From: Microgenomates group bacterium GW2011_GWC1_46_15
GTDB taxonomy: Bacteria > Patescibacteriota > Microgenomatia > UBA1400 > UBA12028
Length of the DNA stretch: 40,172 nt
Assembly: GCA_001002285.1 (NCBI GenBank)
Contig: LCLX01000001.1
Location: forward strand, 380,895 to 421,066
Direction of reading: 5' to 3'
Part shown: positions 25,775 through 34,127 of the stretch, one piece after another
How positions within the stretch are numbered: the stretch's first letter is position 1
How the letters are laid out: the number at the start of each line of letters is the position of its first letter
The notes under the pieces: model-generated
Databases searched by the model: none
What the model was told of the DNA's origin: nothing
Seen by the model: the letters and a program-made list of their open reading frames with translations, nothing else
Made by a program: the position numbers and the translations under genes

Positions 25775-26503
25775 TCATAATGTATGGTACTCGGAGAGAA
25801 CGGATCGGGGATCCCCATCTTTTATAAGTTTTCCATTTTGTAAAAGGAGTGCTCTCTCACAGAAATCTAAAACGGATTCTTCATTATGGCTTACATAAAT
25901 GATCGTTTTTTTCCGATCTTTTTTTATCGCATGAAGACGGTCAAGACATTTTTTTTGAAATTTAAAATCCCCAACCGCCAGTATTTCATCTATAAGCAGA
26001 ATGTTTGCGTTTGTATGGATCGCGATAGAAAATCCTAATCTCATATACATTCCCGATGAATACTTCTTGACCGGCACATGGATGAACTCTCCGAGTTCGC
26101 TAAACTCTATGATTTGGTCAAGTTCTTTTTCAACTTCTTTTTTATGCATTCCAAGAATTGCTGCATTTAAAAAAATGTTTTCATATCCCGAAAGCTCTGG
26201 ATGGAAGCCCGCTCCAAGTTCAATGAGGGGTGCCACTCTTCCTCGTACAGCGACAGTTCCTTTGGTGGGATATGTTACCCCGGCAATAAGTTTGAGGATT
26301 GTTGATTTTCCTGCGCCATTTTTTCCAATAATGCCAACCGTTTCCCCTTCGCGAATTTCAAAAGAAAGATCGTGGAAAACGGTATATTTTTTTGTTAACG
26401 ATTTTCCTCTTAGAAGGTTTGGAATAACTTCTTTAAATGTCCGGTCTTCCTGTAGGTAAAAATCTTTATGAACATGCTGGAAGGTGATGGCGGGATTTGG
26501 CAT
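25775..26503 (-). CDS. wzt: Polysaccharide ABC exporter ATP-binding protein (Wzt/KpsT-like)
   Basis: The start is set at ATG 26503, preceded by AAGGA and eight bases from the permease stop. The ORF-track start lies within the permease gene. The 242-residue protein has Walker A 'IIGKNGAGKSTILKLIAG', the signature 'VKKYSSGMYMRLGFSIAIH', Walker B 'NILLIDEILAVGD' and H-loop 'IIYVSHNEESV'. The N-terminal 'ITFQHVHKDFYL' is typical of the teichoic acid/O-antigen exporter branch (TagH/Wzt/KpsT). It ends right after the nucleotide-binding domain and has no carbohydrate-binding C-terminal domain of the kind found in Wzt from Escherichia coli O9a. It therefore may not recognise a terminal cap on the glycan. 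Confidence 0.93.
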   Translation of the reverse strand: MPNPAITFQHVHKDFYLQEDRTFKEVIPNLLRGKSLTKKYTVFHDLSFEIREGETVGIIGKNGAGKSTILKLIAGVTYPTKGTVAVRGRVAPLIELGAGFHPELSGYENIFLNAAILGMHKKEVEKELDQIIEFSELGEFIHVPVKKYSSGMYMRLGFSIAIHTNANILLIDEILAVGDFKFQKKCLDRLHAIKKDRKKTIIYVSHNEESVLDFCERALLLQNGKLIKDGDPRSVLSEYHTL

Positions 26504-26511
26504 AGTGTTCC

Positions 26512-27327
26512 TTAAGCAACATCGGCAAATGTGCGCTCCGCTTTTTTGAATATAAAAAATCCGACAAAGAAAATAACGATGGCGATACCAAGAGACCATA
26601 CAATGATTGTCCACTCAAATGGATCATGAAAAAGGGCTGAACGGTATCCCTCCATAAACCCAACCATGGGATTGAGTTTATAAAGCCATACATATTGAGA
26701 TGGTACTAAGGAAAGCGGGTACACAATAGGCGTCATGTACATCCACAGCATAAGAAGAAGGTTGGCAAGGTATTGAATATCTCTATAAAACAAGTTAGAC
26801 GTGGAGAATATGAAAGAAATACCAACGGTAAAAAGAAGTTGACCTGCTAGTAATGGAACAACCCACAAAGACGTTGTTGAAAAAGGTACGTGAAGAATCA
26901 TCATAAACAATGAAAAAATGATGGCGGAAATAAAAAAGTCAACAAATTTTGCTAACACAATGGCATAAATAATAATTTCTCTGGGAAAAGCGACTTTACG
27001 GAGGAGAGATGAGTTATCAACAAGTCCTTGTGTTGCGGTAAATATGGATCCCTGAAATAAGCCCCAAGGGAGAAGCGCCGCATAGAGGAAAATAATATAG
27101 GGGATATTATTTGTTGAAAATCGGAAAATCACCGAAAATACGAATGAATACACCAACAGCTGTGATAAGGGATTGAGAATAACCCACGCGTATCCAATGA
27201 ATGACTGTTTATATCTCGCCTTGATTTCCCGCTGTGTAAGCTGCAGAAGAAGATATTTGTAATGCGTGAAGGGGAAAACAAGTGTTTTTAGAAAAGTCAT
27301 AGTTTTAGTATATAACGGGAACGACAT
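26512..27327 (-). CDS. wzm: Polysaccharide ABC exporter permease (Wzm/KpsM-like)
   Basis: An ABC-2-type permease of 271 residues from the ATG at 27327, or 262 from the ATG at 27300. The sequence 'LQLTQREIKARYKQSFIGYAWVILNPLSQLLVYSFVF' is the hallmark amphipathic entry and first helix of Wzm/TagG permeases. It has about six membrane segments, ending 'IVIFFVGFFIFKKAERTFADVA'. Together with the downstream ATPase it should export an undecaprenyl-linked glycan across the cytoplasmic membrane. The 27327 start sits four bases after the upstream stop and is preferred on spacing, while the 27300 start gives the more family-like N-terminus. No strong ribosome-binding site is visible for either. Confidence 0.93.
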   Translation of the reverse strand: MSFPLYTKTMTFLKTLVFPFTHYKYLLLQLTQREIKARYKQSFIGYAWVILNPLSQLLVYSFVFSVIFRFSTNNIPYIIFLYAALLPWGLFQGSIFTATQGLVDNSSLLRKVAFPREIIIYAIVLAKFVDFFISAIIFSLFMMILHVPFSTTSLWVVPLLAGQLLFTVGISFIFSTSNLFYRDIQYLANLLLMLWMYMTPIVYPLSLVPSQYVWLYKLNPMVGFMEGYRSALFHDPFEWTIIVWSLGIAIVIFFVGFFIFKKAERTFADVA

Positions 27328-27331
27328 ATAT

Positions 27332-29362
27332 TTATTTTTTCTTGTACAAATAACGCGTTTTTTTAAAGAAGAAGATCATCGAGGCGATGTTTATCAGGAA
27401 AAGTACAGAAAGAAATGTTTGAGGTTTATCCCAGTAGTACACATTTTTCAGCCACCAAAAATCAAATGTTTCTTCATAAATTCTTGCCCGCAAGTTCCAG
27501 AGCTGCCATGGGTCTGTTACAGTCTTTCCCCAGTATTGATACGGAATGGAAGTGGTCTTTTCTCCTAATAAGGTTGAAACATCGGGATAATCTAACGATT
27601 GGAGATTGACAGAGTTATTATTTATTGTCATCTTTTTTACATAAAGCGTGTTTTGAGCGGAGGATGTTCCAACGTATGTGACGCGTACATCTAATAAATT
27701 CATACCATTTTGAATGATTCCAGCAGGGGGTGTTATAGAAAAAGAGCCGTCTTTAGAAACAGGAATGACAGAAACATCAGAAAGAATATGTGTATTAAGA
27801 GAACCAGAAATTTGTGCGGAGTACATGCTGGTTGGTTCGTCGGGATTGTTATACAGAAGGAAAGAGATTGATTGAATAGGATTCTCTGCTTTTTGTGTGA
27901 AAGAAAGATGTCCTACACTTTTTATCCCCCGGAACACTCCAATGCCCGTCCGAAGCGGTGTTTCAAAACCATCATAAAACCGGACACCATATAGACCGTG
28001 ATCTATTGTTTTTGGGAAATCATGGATTTTTACAAGAAAGTCCCTCGTCATTGTAATGATAGGCGAGTATCTGGGAATGAAGCTCGCATACTCGTATCGG
28101 GTAATTTCGGTTGTATCAATAAAAAAATGATATGGGAGACCCCGGTATTGGACTTGATATGGTACTGCAACGCCAAGTAATTGAATCAACGCTCCCAAAA
28201 CGAATACAGGCGTAACAATAAATTTTTTCTGCAGAGAAGAAAGTCTTGTGATGATGTGAAAAATAATAAGCATAAGCGGAGGAATAAGCATTGCCATGTA
28301 GCGGGGTCCCCAAACCGCTCCTCCATACCAAATTGGACGAAGCTCCTGCGCTCCGGGAATAGAAATAGTCGCGGAACCATAAGAAAAAACATAAATAGCA
28401 AAGAGGAAAAGAAAACTTAACACTTCCGGAAGCAGACGCTTCTGAATCCGGTGCCAAAAAATAATAAGAAGAACAAGCGGAGGAGAATACAGAAAAATAC
28501 TTTTCCCAGGACTAAAAAGAAGTCCGTATGCCCCTTCAAAAAGAATTTTTGGTTGAATCTGGGAAACAGCGCTTATAATGGACTTAATTTTCCAAAAAAG
28601 AAGAAACGAAAAACATAATAAAATGCCAAGAAGCACGCGTTTTACAGAATGATATTTCGGGTAAAGAAGAAGAACGATGTACAGAAGTAGTGCTGGAATA
28701 GGAAGAATATATGATTCGTTATACGAAAAAATAACAACAAGATATGAAATCAAACTAAAGAGAAGATACCGAAGGTGTTCTGTTTGCGCGTATCTTTTTA
28801 CACAGTAAAACGTACACATTGTGAACGTAATAAATGGCATATGTGCAAATCCAAACTTTGAGAGAGGAAAAATGTTTGTCGCAAACACGGTAGCAAGACT
28901 CAAGAGTAAAGACATCTTATGTGAAAGTTTTAACGTAAGGCCATACTTGAGCATAATAATGCCAAGAAGCGCGGCGAAAAAAGAGTTTGTAAAACTCGCA
29001 AAAAGAAGTACGGACCAGTCTGATTCTAGGGGAAAACGTGTAGGGGGTGGTGCCCCATAATATGTATGAACAAGATCAGAAATTGCCACTGCGGGAACCA
29101 TCACTATAGAATACCCCAACCCTCCAGGCGCGCGCCATGTTCCATCGGGTTGTTTGACGGAGTTCATGTGAACATTTTTTCCCTCGTTAAACTCGTATGG
29201 AGCTGATGTTGCCTGATGGTTGTAGTACAAATTTCTTGCAACGGTCAGATATAAAAGTCCGTCTTCCGACTCAATGAGACCGGAGGAAAAGAAGCTTAAG
29301 ACAGAAAAGAGGAAGAAAAAATAAAAAAAGAAAAACTTCCAACTGAGCTTTGTATCTTTCAT
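27332..29362 (-). CDS. Large GT-C-like membrane protein with C-terminal soluble domain
   Basis: A 676-residue protein and the first gene of the minus-strand operon. A very Phe-rich first helix is followed by 'SSGLIESEDGLLYLTVARNLYYNH', where the acidic E-x-E-D loop and adjacent aromatic residues match the first outer loop of PMT/ArnT-type GT-C enzymes. About ten helices follow up to roughly residue 420. After that comes a soluble region of about 220 residues, beta-rich ('SISFLLYNNPDEP', 'NTLYVKKMTINNNSVNL'), before a final helix near the C-terminus ('TFLSVLFLINIASMIFFF'). The soluble part may be a carbohydrate-binding or sandwich domain facing outward. Donor and acceptor are unknown. Confidence 0.68.
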   Translation of the reverse strand: MKDTKLSWKFFFFYFFFLFSVLSFFSSGLIESEDGLLYLTVARNLYYNHQATSAPYEFNEGKNVHMNSVKQPDGTWRAPGGLGYSIVMVPAVAISDLVHTYYGAPPPTRFPLESDWSVLLFASFTNSFFAALLGIIMLKYGLTLKLSHKMSLLLSLATVFATNIFPLSKFGFAHMPFITFTMCTFYCVKRYAQTEHLRYLLFSLISYLVVIFSYNESYILPIPALLLYIVLLLYPKYHSVKRVLLGILLCFSFLLFWKIKSIISAVSQIQPKILFEGAYGLLFSPGKSIFLYSPPLVLLIIFWHRIQKRLLPEVLSFLFLFAIYVFSYGSATISIPGAQELRPIWYGGAVWGPRYMAMLIPPLMLIIFHIITRLSSLQKKFIVTPVFVLGALIQLLGVAVPYQVQYRGLPYHFFIDTTEITRYEYASFIPRYSPIITMTRDFLVKIHDFPKTIDHGLYGVRFYDGFETPLRTGIGVFRGIKSVGHLSFTQKAENPIQSISFLLYNNPDEPTSMYSAQISGSLNTHILSDVSVIPVSKDGSFSITPPAGIIQNGMNLLDVRVTYVGTSSAQNTLYVKKMTINNNSVNLQSLDYPDVSTLLGEKTTSIPYQYWGKTVTDPWQLWNLRARIYEETFDFWWLKNVYYWDKPQTFLSVLFLINIASMIFFFKKTRYLYKKK

Positions 29363-29407
29363 ACCATGTATTATGATACCTCATACGGGAAAATATACCG
29401 AACGTAT
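29363..29407. promoter_or_regulatory. Divergent promoter region between two glycan operons
   Basis: The minus-strand operon starts at 29362 and the plus-strand GT2 most likely at 29408, leaving 45 bases. Read on the minus strand, CATAAT lies seven bases before the ATG. On the plus strand, TATACC lies eight bases before ATG 29408. Both distances would give almost leaderless transcripts. No good -35 is visible for either direction, so the exact boxes are uncertain, but transcription must start here or nearby for at least one side. Confidence 0.4.
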
Positions 29408-30820
29408 ATGAGCAACAACATTTTAGCCTCCATTGTTATCGTGAATTATAACGGGAAACATTTTCTTGAACAGTGCTTCTCTTCACTTTTTTCCATGGAC
29501 ACGCCAAAGCATTCGTACGAGATTATACTCGTTGATAATCATTCATGGGATGATTCTGTTGTTTTCACGAAAACACATTTCCCCCAAGTTCGCATTGTTG
29601 AAAATAAAGAAAATCTTGGTTTTTCCGCAGGAAATAACGTGGGAGCAAAAATTGCCCGTGGAAAATATATTGCCTTTTTAAACAACGACACCAAAGTTGA
29701 TAGATTGTGGTTATCTTCATTGATACATAGAATCGAGAAAAATTCTACTATTGCTGCGGTAAGTTCTAAGGCGCTTTTGTATTATCCTTTTTTTAGGCTT
29801 CACGTCCAGTCAGATACATATGCAAAATCAGATTTTATGCGATTTTCCGGCAGAAAACGGGTTGGAGTTTCTCTCGAAAATGTTACCCCCGCTGACATAA
29901 AACTTAAACCATATATCCAATATGGGTGTGGTTTCTATGATGTGGATGATAAGGAGGCCATAGAAAAATGGACTGATGGAGATGCGGAACTTTTAATTCC
30001 ATTCGACCCACTGGCACACGAGGTGCGGTATACAGTGACTCTTAGTACTGACCAACCCTTTTCAGGAATAAATACAGAACTATCTCTTACCATTGAAGAT
30101 AACGTGCTCATTCACGACACGCTTGCTCCACATGAAACAAAACAATACACACTCGTTTTACACGCTGATCAAATAAAAAAGTATGCAAAGTATGCTGTGC
30201 AGAACGCAGGAAATATTGTTTTTAAAGATGGGTATAGTCGGGATAGGGGGGCGGCTGTACGAAAAACGACACAAATATTTGAGTTGGATTGTCCTTTCTA
30301 CGATAAACCAGTTGAAGTTTTAGCGTTTTGTGGAGTCGGAGTGCTTGTACGTGAGGACATTTTTACAAAACTTGGCGGATTTGATGAACTATACTTTATG
30401 TACTACGAAGACATTGATTTAAGTCTAACGATGCGTCGTTATGGATACTCCATTTGGTACGAACCAAAAGCAGTTATGTATCATATTCATGCAGGATCGA
30501 GTAAAGAAGGGTCGCGCTTTTTTGCATCACATGTTGAAAAAGGGCGCCTCATTCTTATCGCAAAACATTTTCCATTGTTTATTGTTTGTATGCAGTTTGG
30601 ATTATATGTACTATCATTTTTATTTGCATGCGTATCCATGATGAAGTGGGGATTGAGAGGGAATTGGCGCCTTTACGAAACGTTGAACGAAAAAGTTGAG
30701 TCGCGTGGCGATATTATGAAGTGGGTTGTGGGTCATATATTTTTCCTAGTAAAGAAACGGTTTGTACTAAAACTTCGACAAAAAAAATCTATGAGTGAAA
30801 TATTTCAGTCATTGTATTAA
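29408..30820 (+). CDS. Glycosyltransferase family 2 with a large inserted domain
   Basis: I choose ATG 29408 because the track's 29366 start would leave only three bases from the divergent gene. The 470-residue protein begins 'ASIVIVNYNGKHFLEQCFSSLF', with the metal-site block 'YIAFLNNDTKVDRLW' near residue 90. The acceptor-side block 'VLAFCGVGVLVREDIFTKLGGFDELYFMYYEDIDLSL' appears only near residue 300. In ordinary rhamnosyltransferase-like GT2 enzymes these blocks lie about 100 residues apart. The extra stretch, roughly residues 125-300, reads as a separate beta-rich module ('CGFYDVDDKEAIEKWTDGDAEL', 'TELSLTIEDNVLIHDTLAPHE'). The C-terminal part has a membrane-touching segment 'LFIVCMQFGLYVLSFLFACV'. 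It heads a plus-strand operon with a GT4. Confidence 0.87.
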   Translation: MSNNILASIVIVNYNGKHFLEQCFSSLFSMDTPKHSYEIILVDNHSWDDSVVFTKTHFPQVRIVENKENLGFSAGNNVGAKIARGKYIAFLNNDTKVDRLWLSSLIHRIEKNSTIAAVSSKALLYYPFFRLHVQSDTYAKSDFMRFSGRKRVGVSLENVTPADIKLKPYIQYGCGFYDVDDKEAIEKWTDGDAELLIPFDPLAHEVRYTVTLSTDQPFSGINTELSLTIEDNVLIHDTLAPHETKQYTLVLHADQIKKYAKYAVQNAGNIVFKDGYSRDRGAAVRKTTQIFELDCPFYDKPVEVLAFCGVGVLVREDIFTKLGGFDELYFMYYEDIDLSLTMRRYGYSIWYEPKAVMYHIHAGSSKEGSRFFASHVEKGRLILIAKHFPLFIVCMQFGLYVLSFLFACVSMMKWGLRGNWRLYETLNEKVESRGDIMKWVVGHIFFLVKKRFVLKLRQKKSMSEIFQSLY

Positions 30821-30845
30821 TCATAAAAAAATGAGGAAGTAAAAC

Positions 30846-32402
30846 ATGACTACGAGAAAACATAAACAAATAGCTGCAGTATATGACCGATGGCTTCACA
30901 CGTTAGGCGGTGGCGAACAGGTAGGATTTGCATATGCGGAAACACTTCGCTACCTGGGATATAAAACCGAAATTCTTACACACAAAAAGTTTGATGTAGC
31001 TGAAGCAGAACGGAAAATGCACGTAAACCTTTCCGATATACATGTCCGTTACTTACCAAACCTTCCCGATTACCAGTTAAGTCAATATACGGAGGGGTAT
31101 GACGTATTCGTTTCTAATTCATACCTTGATTACATTCCAAATAGAAGCAAATATGGCATTCTTTCTATTTTTTTCCCATCAAGAATTAAAGTCTCAATAT
31201 ATGAGTATTTAAAACGCGCGCACATTATCCCGTCGCTTCGCAGATTTTTCGTATACCCGTCATTTTTTGAAGGTTTCCGTTATGACGAGTTTATAGAAGG
31301 AAAACTGTACAAATGGTTGGGAAGAGAATCGACAGTATACTTCAATCAGAATTTTTCAACTCTGCAAATAGAGTTGAGAGCAGAATTTCTAGCATTTTCG
31401 TGTCTTGATGACATTCAATTTCGATTGGGAAAACAACATATTGTTCCCGACTCACGCGCAGTAAATCATTCGAAAAATACGATAAAGTATATATTTCAAT
31501 TTAAAAGACCAATAAAAGATATTGGCCTCACCATCATTCTCCCCGATTCCGCATATGCAAAATATATTGCCTTAACGAGTATGAGAATTGTGGACTTCCG
31601 ATACGTTCTCTATAACATGTTTAAAGTATTATTTCCGGTATGGGAAATGCGGCTTCATGGGGGTCCGTCGGCAACAAAGTTTTCTGATATTGATTCATAT
31701 GATCGTGTTGTTGCCATTTCAAAATTTTCGCAAGACTGGATTCGAAGATATTGGGGTGTGAATTCTGATTTACTCTATCCTCCGGTAGACGTGAAAACGT
31801 TCGTTCCAGCGAAGAAAAAAAAGAACATAATTGTGCATGTGGGACGTTTTTTTGTCGGGGGACATTCAAAAAAACAACTTGATATGACGAGGGTATTTAA
31901 ACGGTTAATTGATCAAGGATTAAAAGGTTGGGAACTCCATTTTGTTGGCGGGATAGCTGAGGGAGGGATACATCGGAAGTATGTAGAAACGATTTATGAA
32001 GAAACACAGGAATATCCAATTTTTTTGCATACAAATGCACCATTTGATGAAGTAAGGATGCTTTTGTCTGAGGCAAAGATTTATTGGCACGCGACAGGCT
32101 TAGACGAAGATAATACCAGATATCCTGTTCGCCTTGAACATTTCGGCATCACAACAGTAGAAGCGATGGCTTCTGGATGTGTTCCCGTGGTAATCCATGC
32201 TGGTGGCCAGCCAGAAATTATTACTCCCGCGTGTGGGTATACATGGAAAACGAGAGAAGAATTAATGAAACGCACGCTTGAGTTGATACGCAATTCAAAA
32301 CTTCTTAAAGAAAAAAGTTTTGCCGCGGTAGAAAGAAGTAAAGATTTTAGCAGAGAGCGGTTTAAAAGAGAGCTTATTGAGTTATTGAAAGATGCAAAAT
32401 GA
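30846..32402 (+). CDS. Glycosyltransferase family 4 with an inserted N-terminal-domain module
   Basis: A 518-residue GT-B enzyme, about 120 residues longer than the GT4 genes at 794 and 5008. The N-terminus 'AAVYDRWLHTLGGGEQVGFAYAETL' is the acceptor-domain start. The donor domain begins 'NIIVHVGRFFVGGHSKKQLDMTRVFKRL' near residue 330, and 'RLEHFGITTVEAMASGCVPVV' carries the E-x7-E motif. Between about residues 160 and 255 lies extra sequence ('LRAEFLAFSCLDDIQFRLG', 'KDIGLTIILPDSAYAKYIALTSMRI') that looks beta-rich and interrupts the usual fold before 'YDRVVAISKFSQDWI'. A strong GAGGAAG ribosome-binding site precedes the ATG. The sugar donor is unknown. Confidence 0.87.
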   Translation: MTTRKHKQIAAVYDRWLHTLGGGEQVGFAYAETLRYLGYKTEILTHKKFDVAEAERKMHVNLSDIHVRYLPNLPDYQLSQYTEGYDVFVSNSYLDYIPNRSKYGILSIFFPSRIKVSIYEYLKRAHIIPSLRRFFVYPSFFEGFRYDEFIEGKLYKWLGRESTVYFNQNFSTLQIELRAEFLAFSCLDDIQFRLGKQHIVPDSRAVNHSKNTIKYIFQFKRPIKDIGLTIILPDSAYAKYIALTSMRIVDFRYVLYNMFKVLFPVWEMRLHGGPSATKFSDIDSYDRVVAISKFSQDWIRRYWGVNSDLLYPPVDVKTFVPAKKKKNIIVHVGRFFVGGHSKKQLDMTRVFKRLIDQGLKGWELHFVGGIAEGGIHRKYVETIYEETQEYPIFLHTNAPFDEVRMLLSEAKIYWHATGLDEDNTRYPVRLEHFGITTVEAMASGCVPVVIHAGGQPEIITPACGYTWKTREELMKRTLELIRNSKLLKEKSFAAVERSKDFSRERFKRELIELLKDAK

Positions 32403-34051
32403 TAAACTTGCTCCATAAGTTGCGACAACCATTTTTTGCACACATACTTTTTGTCTCTCTCCTTTTTGTTCTCCTCGCCCGCAATCCATTTTCTTCCCGC
32501 ACGCTTATCCCCAACATGGAGCCGTTCCCCGATACATTCCATTACATTGTCCCAGCACAGTCACTTTTGCGAGGGGAGGGATTTTTCATTTCAAGGGAAG
32601 GAAGAACGATTGTTCCTGCTGTTCCACCGCTATACTCACTTTCATTGGTTCCTGCTTTTTTAGTGAAAAATGACGCACGCATGTTTTATGTTACAAACGT
32701 TATACTTGCGCTCACTGCGTACGCGCTCTTTGTAAACATTCTCCGAAAAACGACAGATAAACCTGCCATTGAAATACTTCTTTCCTTTATGTATGTCACC
32801 AACTTTTACATCTCTTGGTACCCACAATGGGCGATGGCGGAAAACTTGATGCTTCCAGTTGTTCTTTATAGCATACTCCTCTTGCTTCAGCCCGCAACAA
32901 AAAAACACGCGCTCATCGCCGGCGTTATTCCGATCGCACTCTACGGCATTAAGTTTGCAAATGCTCCACTTGTTGTAGTGTTTCTTGCGCTGTATGCCAT
33001 CAAATTTTTCAAGAAATTCTTCATATTATTTATCGCGAGCGTAATATGTTTCACCACGCTCTATATTTTGGGCGATTACGCTATAAGCGGAAGAAACTTG
33101 ATTTTAACAGGGTGGTCTCTTGTATTAAGTCTGGTGAAACAACTTCCCATGTTTGTCTCATCGGGACAACGTGGCAGTACAGCGACCCAAGCATCACTAT
33201 CACCATGGTTTTCCCTCTCTTACCTTCCCGAAAACTTTGCAATGCAGTGGCGCGGCCTCCACGGATATGGGGCAAAGTTTCTGTGGGAACAAACGCCGAT
33301 TCTCTCACACGCTGTTGCCGTTTTTGGATGGGTTGGTTTTGGATGGAGCTTGTTGTACGCACAAAGGCGGTGGTTTTCGCTTGCGCTGGTATTGGTTATT
33401 CTCGCGGAAACACTATTTATGTCCACGTTTTACTCAACCGACATGCGGTATCTCATGTTTGCCATCCCCTTCCTCTTGATCGGCTTTGGATGGGCGGTAG
33501 AGTATTCGGCAAAAACCTTAGGAAAACTGTTTCATGGTTTTTCCAGCATGTGGCTCCTCAACTGTTTGGTGATAGGCATTACAATGGTATATCTTTTTTC
33601 AAACGCCCTCCAGCTTAAGTCCCAAATCATGGTCAATCTCAAGTATGCGGAAACTCCGTGGTGGTACCTTGCGGTGGTGGACATGAACACATATTTTTCT
33701 AAAGTTGAAACCAAGGACGGCAAAAAGCCAATCGTGATTAGTGCAATGCCGCCGTATTTTATTGATTTTTATTCAAATAAGACATATACGCTTTTGCCAC
33801 TTTCTGCCCAGCAGGAGTTCCGCTCGTATCTTGTCGAGGCTTGGGGGCCGAATGATTATTCAGACATGATGAAACTTTACGCGACATACCTTAAAAACGG
33901 CTATGACATATATCTTGAAGAGTACGGATTGGGGAATGAAGGATACCTGCACGAAGCATTTCAAAACGTGTTAAAAAACTTTACTGTAATAAAGGTGCAA
34001 AGCGGGTGCTACAACGTGTGCAACATATACAGCGTGATCACAAAAAATTGA
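32399..34051 (+). CDS. Polytopic GT-C-like membrane protein
   Basis: A 550-residue protein that starts at an ATGA overlap with the GT4. A short basic N-terminus leads to a hydrophobic helix, then 'RTLIPNMEPFPDTFHYIVPAQSLLRGEGF', whose acidic residues after helix 1 resemble the first outer loop of dolichyl/polyprenyl-phosphate-sugar-using GT-C enzymes. About ten membrane segments follow, with a soluble C-terminal domain of around 120 residues ('DGKKPIVISAMPPYFIDFYSNKTYTLLPLS'). Its GC content is higher than in the minus-strand GT-C genes. The stop TGA is also part of a TTGACA box for the next gene. The function is inferred only from topology and the acidic loop. Confidence 0.68.
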   Translation: MINLLHKLRQPFFAHILFVSLLFVLLARNPFSSRTLIPNMEPFPDTFHYIVPAQSLLRGEGFFISREGRTIVPAVPPLYSLSLVPAFLVKNDARMFYVTNVILALTAYALFVNILRKTTDKPAIEILLSFMYVTNFYISWYPQWAMAENLMLPVVLYSILLLLQPATKKHALIAGVIPIALYGIKFANAPLVVVFLALYAIKFFKKFFILFIASVICFTTLYILGDYAISGRNLILTGWSLVLSLVKQLPMFVSSGQRGSTATQASLSPWFSLSYLPENFAMQWRGLHGYGAKFLWEQTPILSHAVAVFGWVGFGWSLLYAQRRWFSLALVLVILAETLFMSTFYSTDMRYLMFAIPFLLIGFGWAVEYSAKTLGKLFHGFSSMWLLNCLVIGITMVYLFSNALQLKSQIMVNLKYAETPWWYLAVVDMNTYFSKVETKDGKKPIVISAMPPYFIDFYSNKTYTLLPLSAQQEFRSYLVEAWGPNDYSDMMKLYATYLKNGYDIYLEEYGLGNEGYLHEAFQNVLKNFTVIKVQSGCYNVCNIYSVITKN

Positions 34052-34076
34052 CAGGGATAACTTGAGGTGGTATCCT
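34048..34076 (+). promoter_or_regulatory. Sigma70-type promoter for the large surface protein
   Basis: A perfect TTGACA -35 box (34048-34053) overlaps the stop codon of the upstream gene. It is followed by a 17-base spacer and TATCCT (34071-34076), a 4/6 match to the -10 consensus. Transcription would start near 34083, giving a leader of about 40 bases before the GTG at 34125. This is the best complete promoter match found in the window. Confidence 0.65.
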
Positions 34077-34112
34077 TCGCGCAGATTGTGGAAGTGCTTA
34101 TGATCCTGCCAT

Positions 34113-34127
34113 AAAGGGACTATTGTG
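34113..34127 (+). promoter_or_regulatory. Ribosome-binding site and GTG start of the surface protein
   Basis: AAAGGGA is followed by a short spacer and GTG. It supports GTG 34125 as the start, which gives a basic n-region and hydrophobic signal segment directly at the N-terminus. Confidence 0.7.

Noticed and set aside
26001-26459. 152-residue plus-strand ORF
   Set aside because: Antisense to the Wzt ATPase, whose Walker A, signature and Walker B motifs are intact on the minus strand.
33046-33618. 190-residue plus-strand ORF (and antisense/other-phase ORFs at 33081-33479)
   Set aside because: It lies entirely inside the GT-C-like gene 32399-34051 in another phase, and its composition (Cys, His, Arg rich) is that of a shadow frame.
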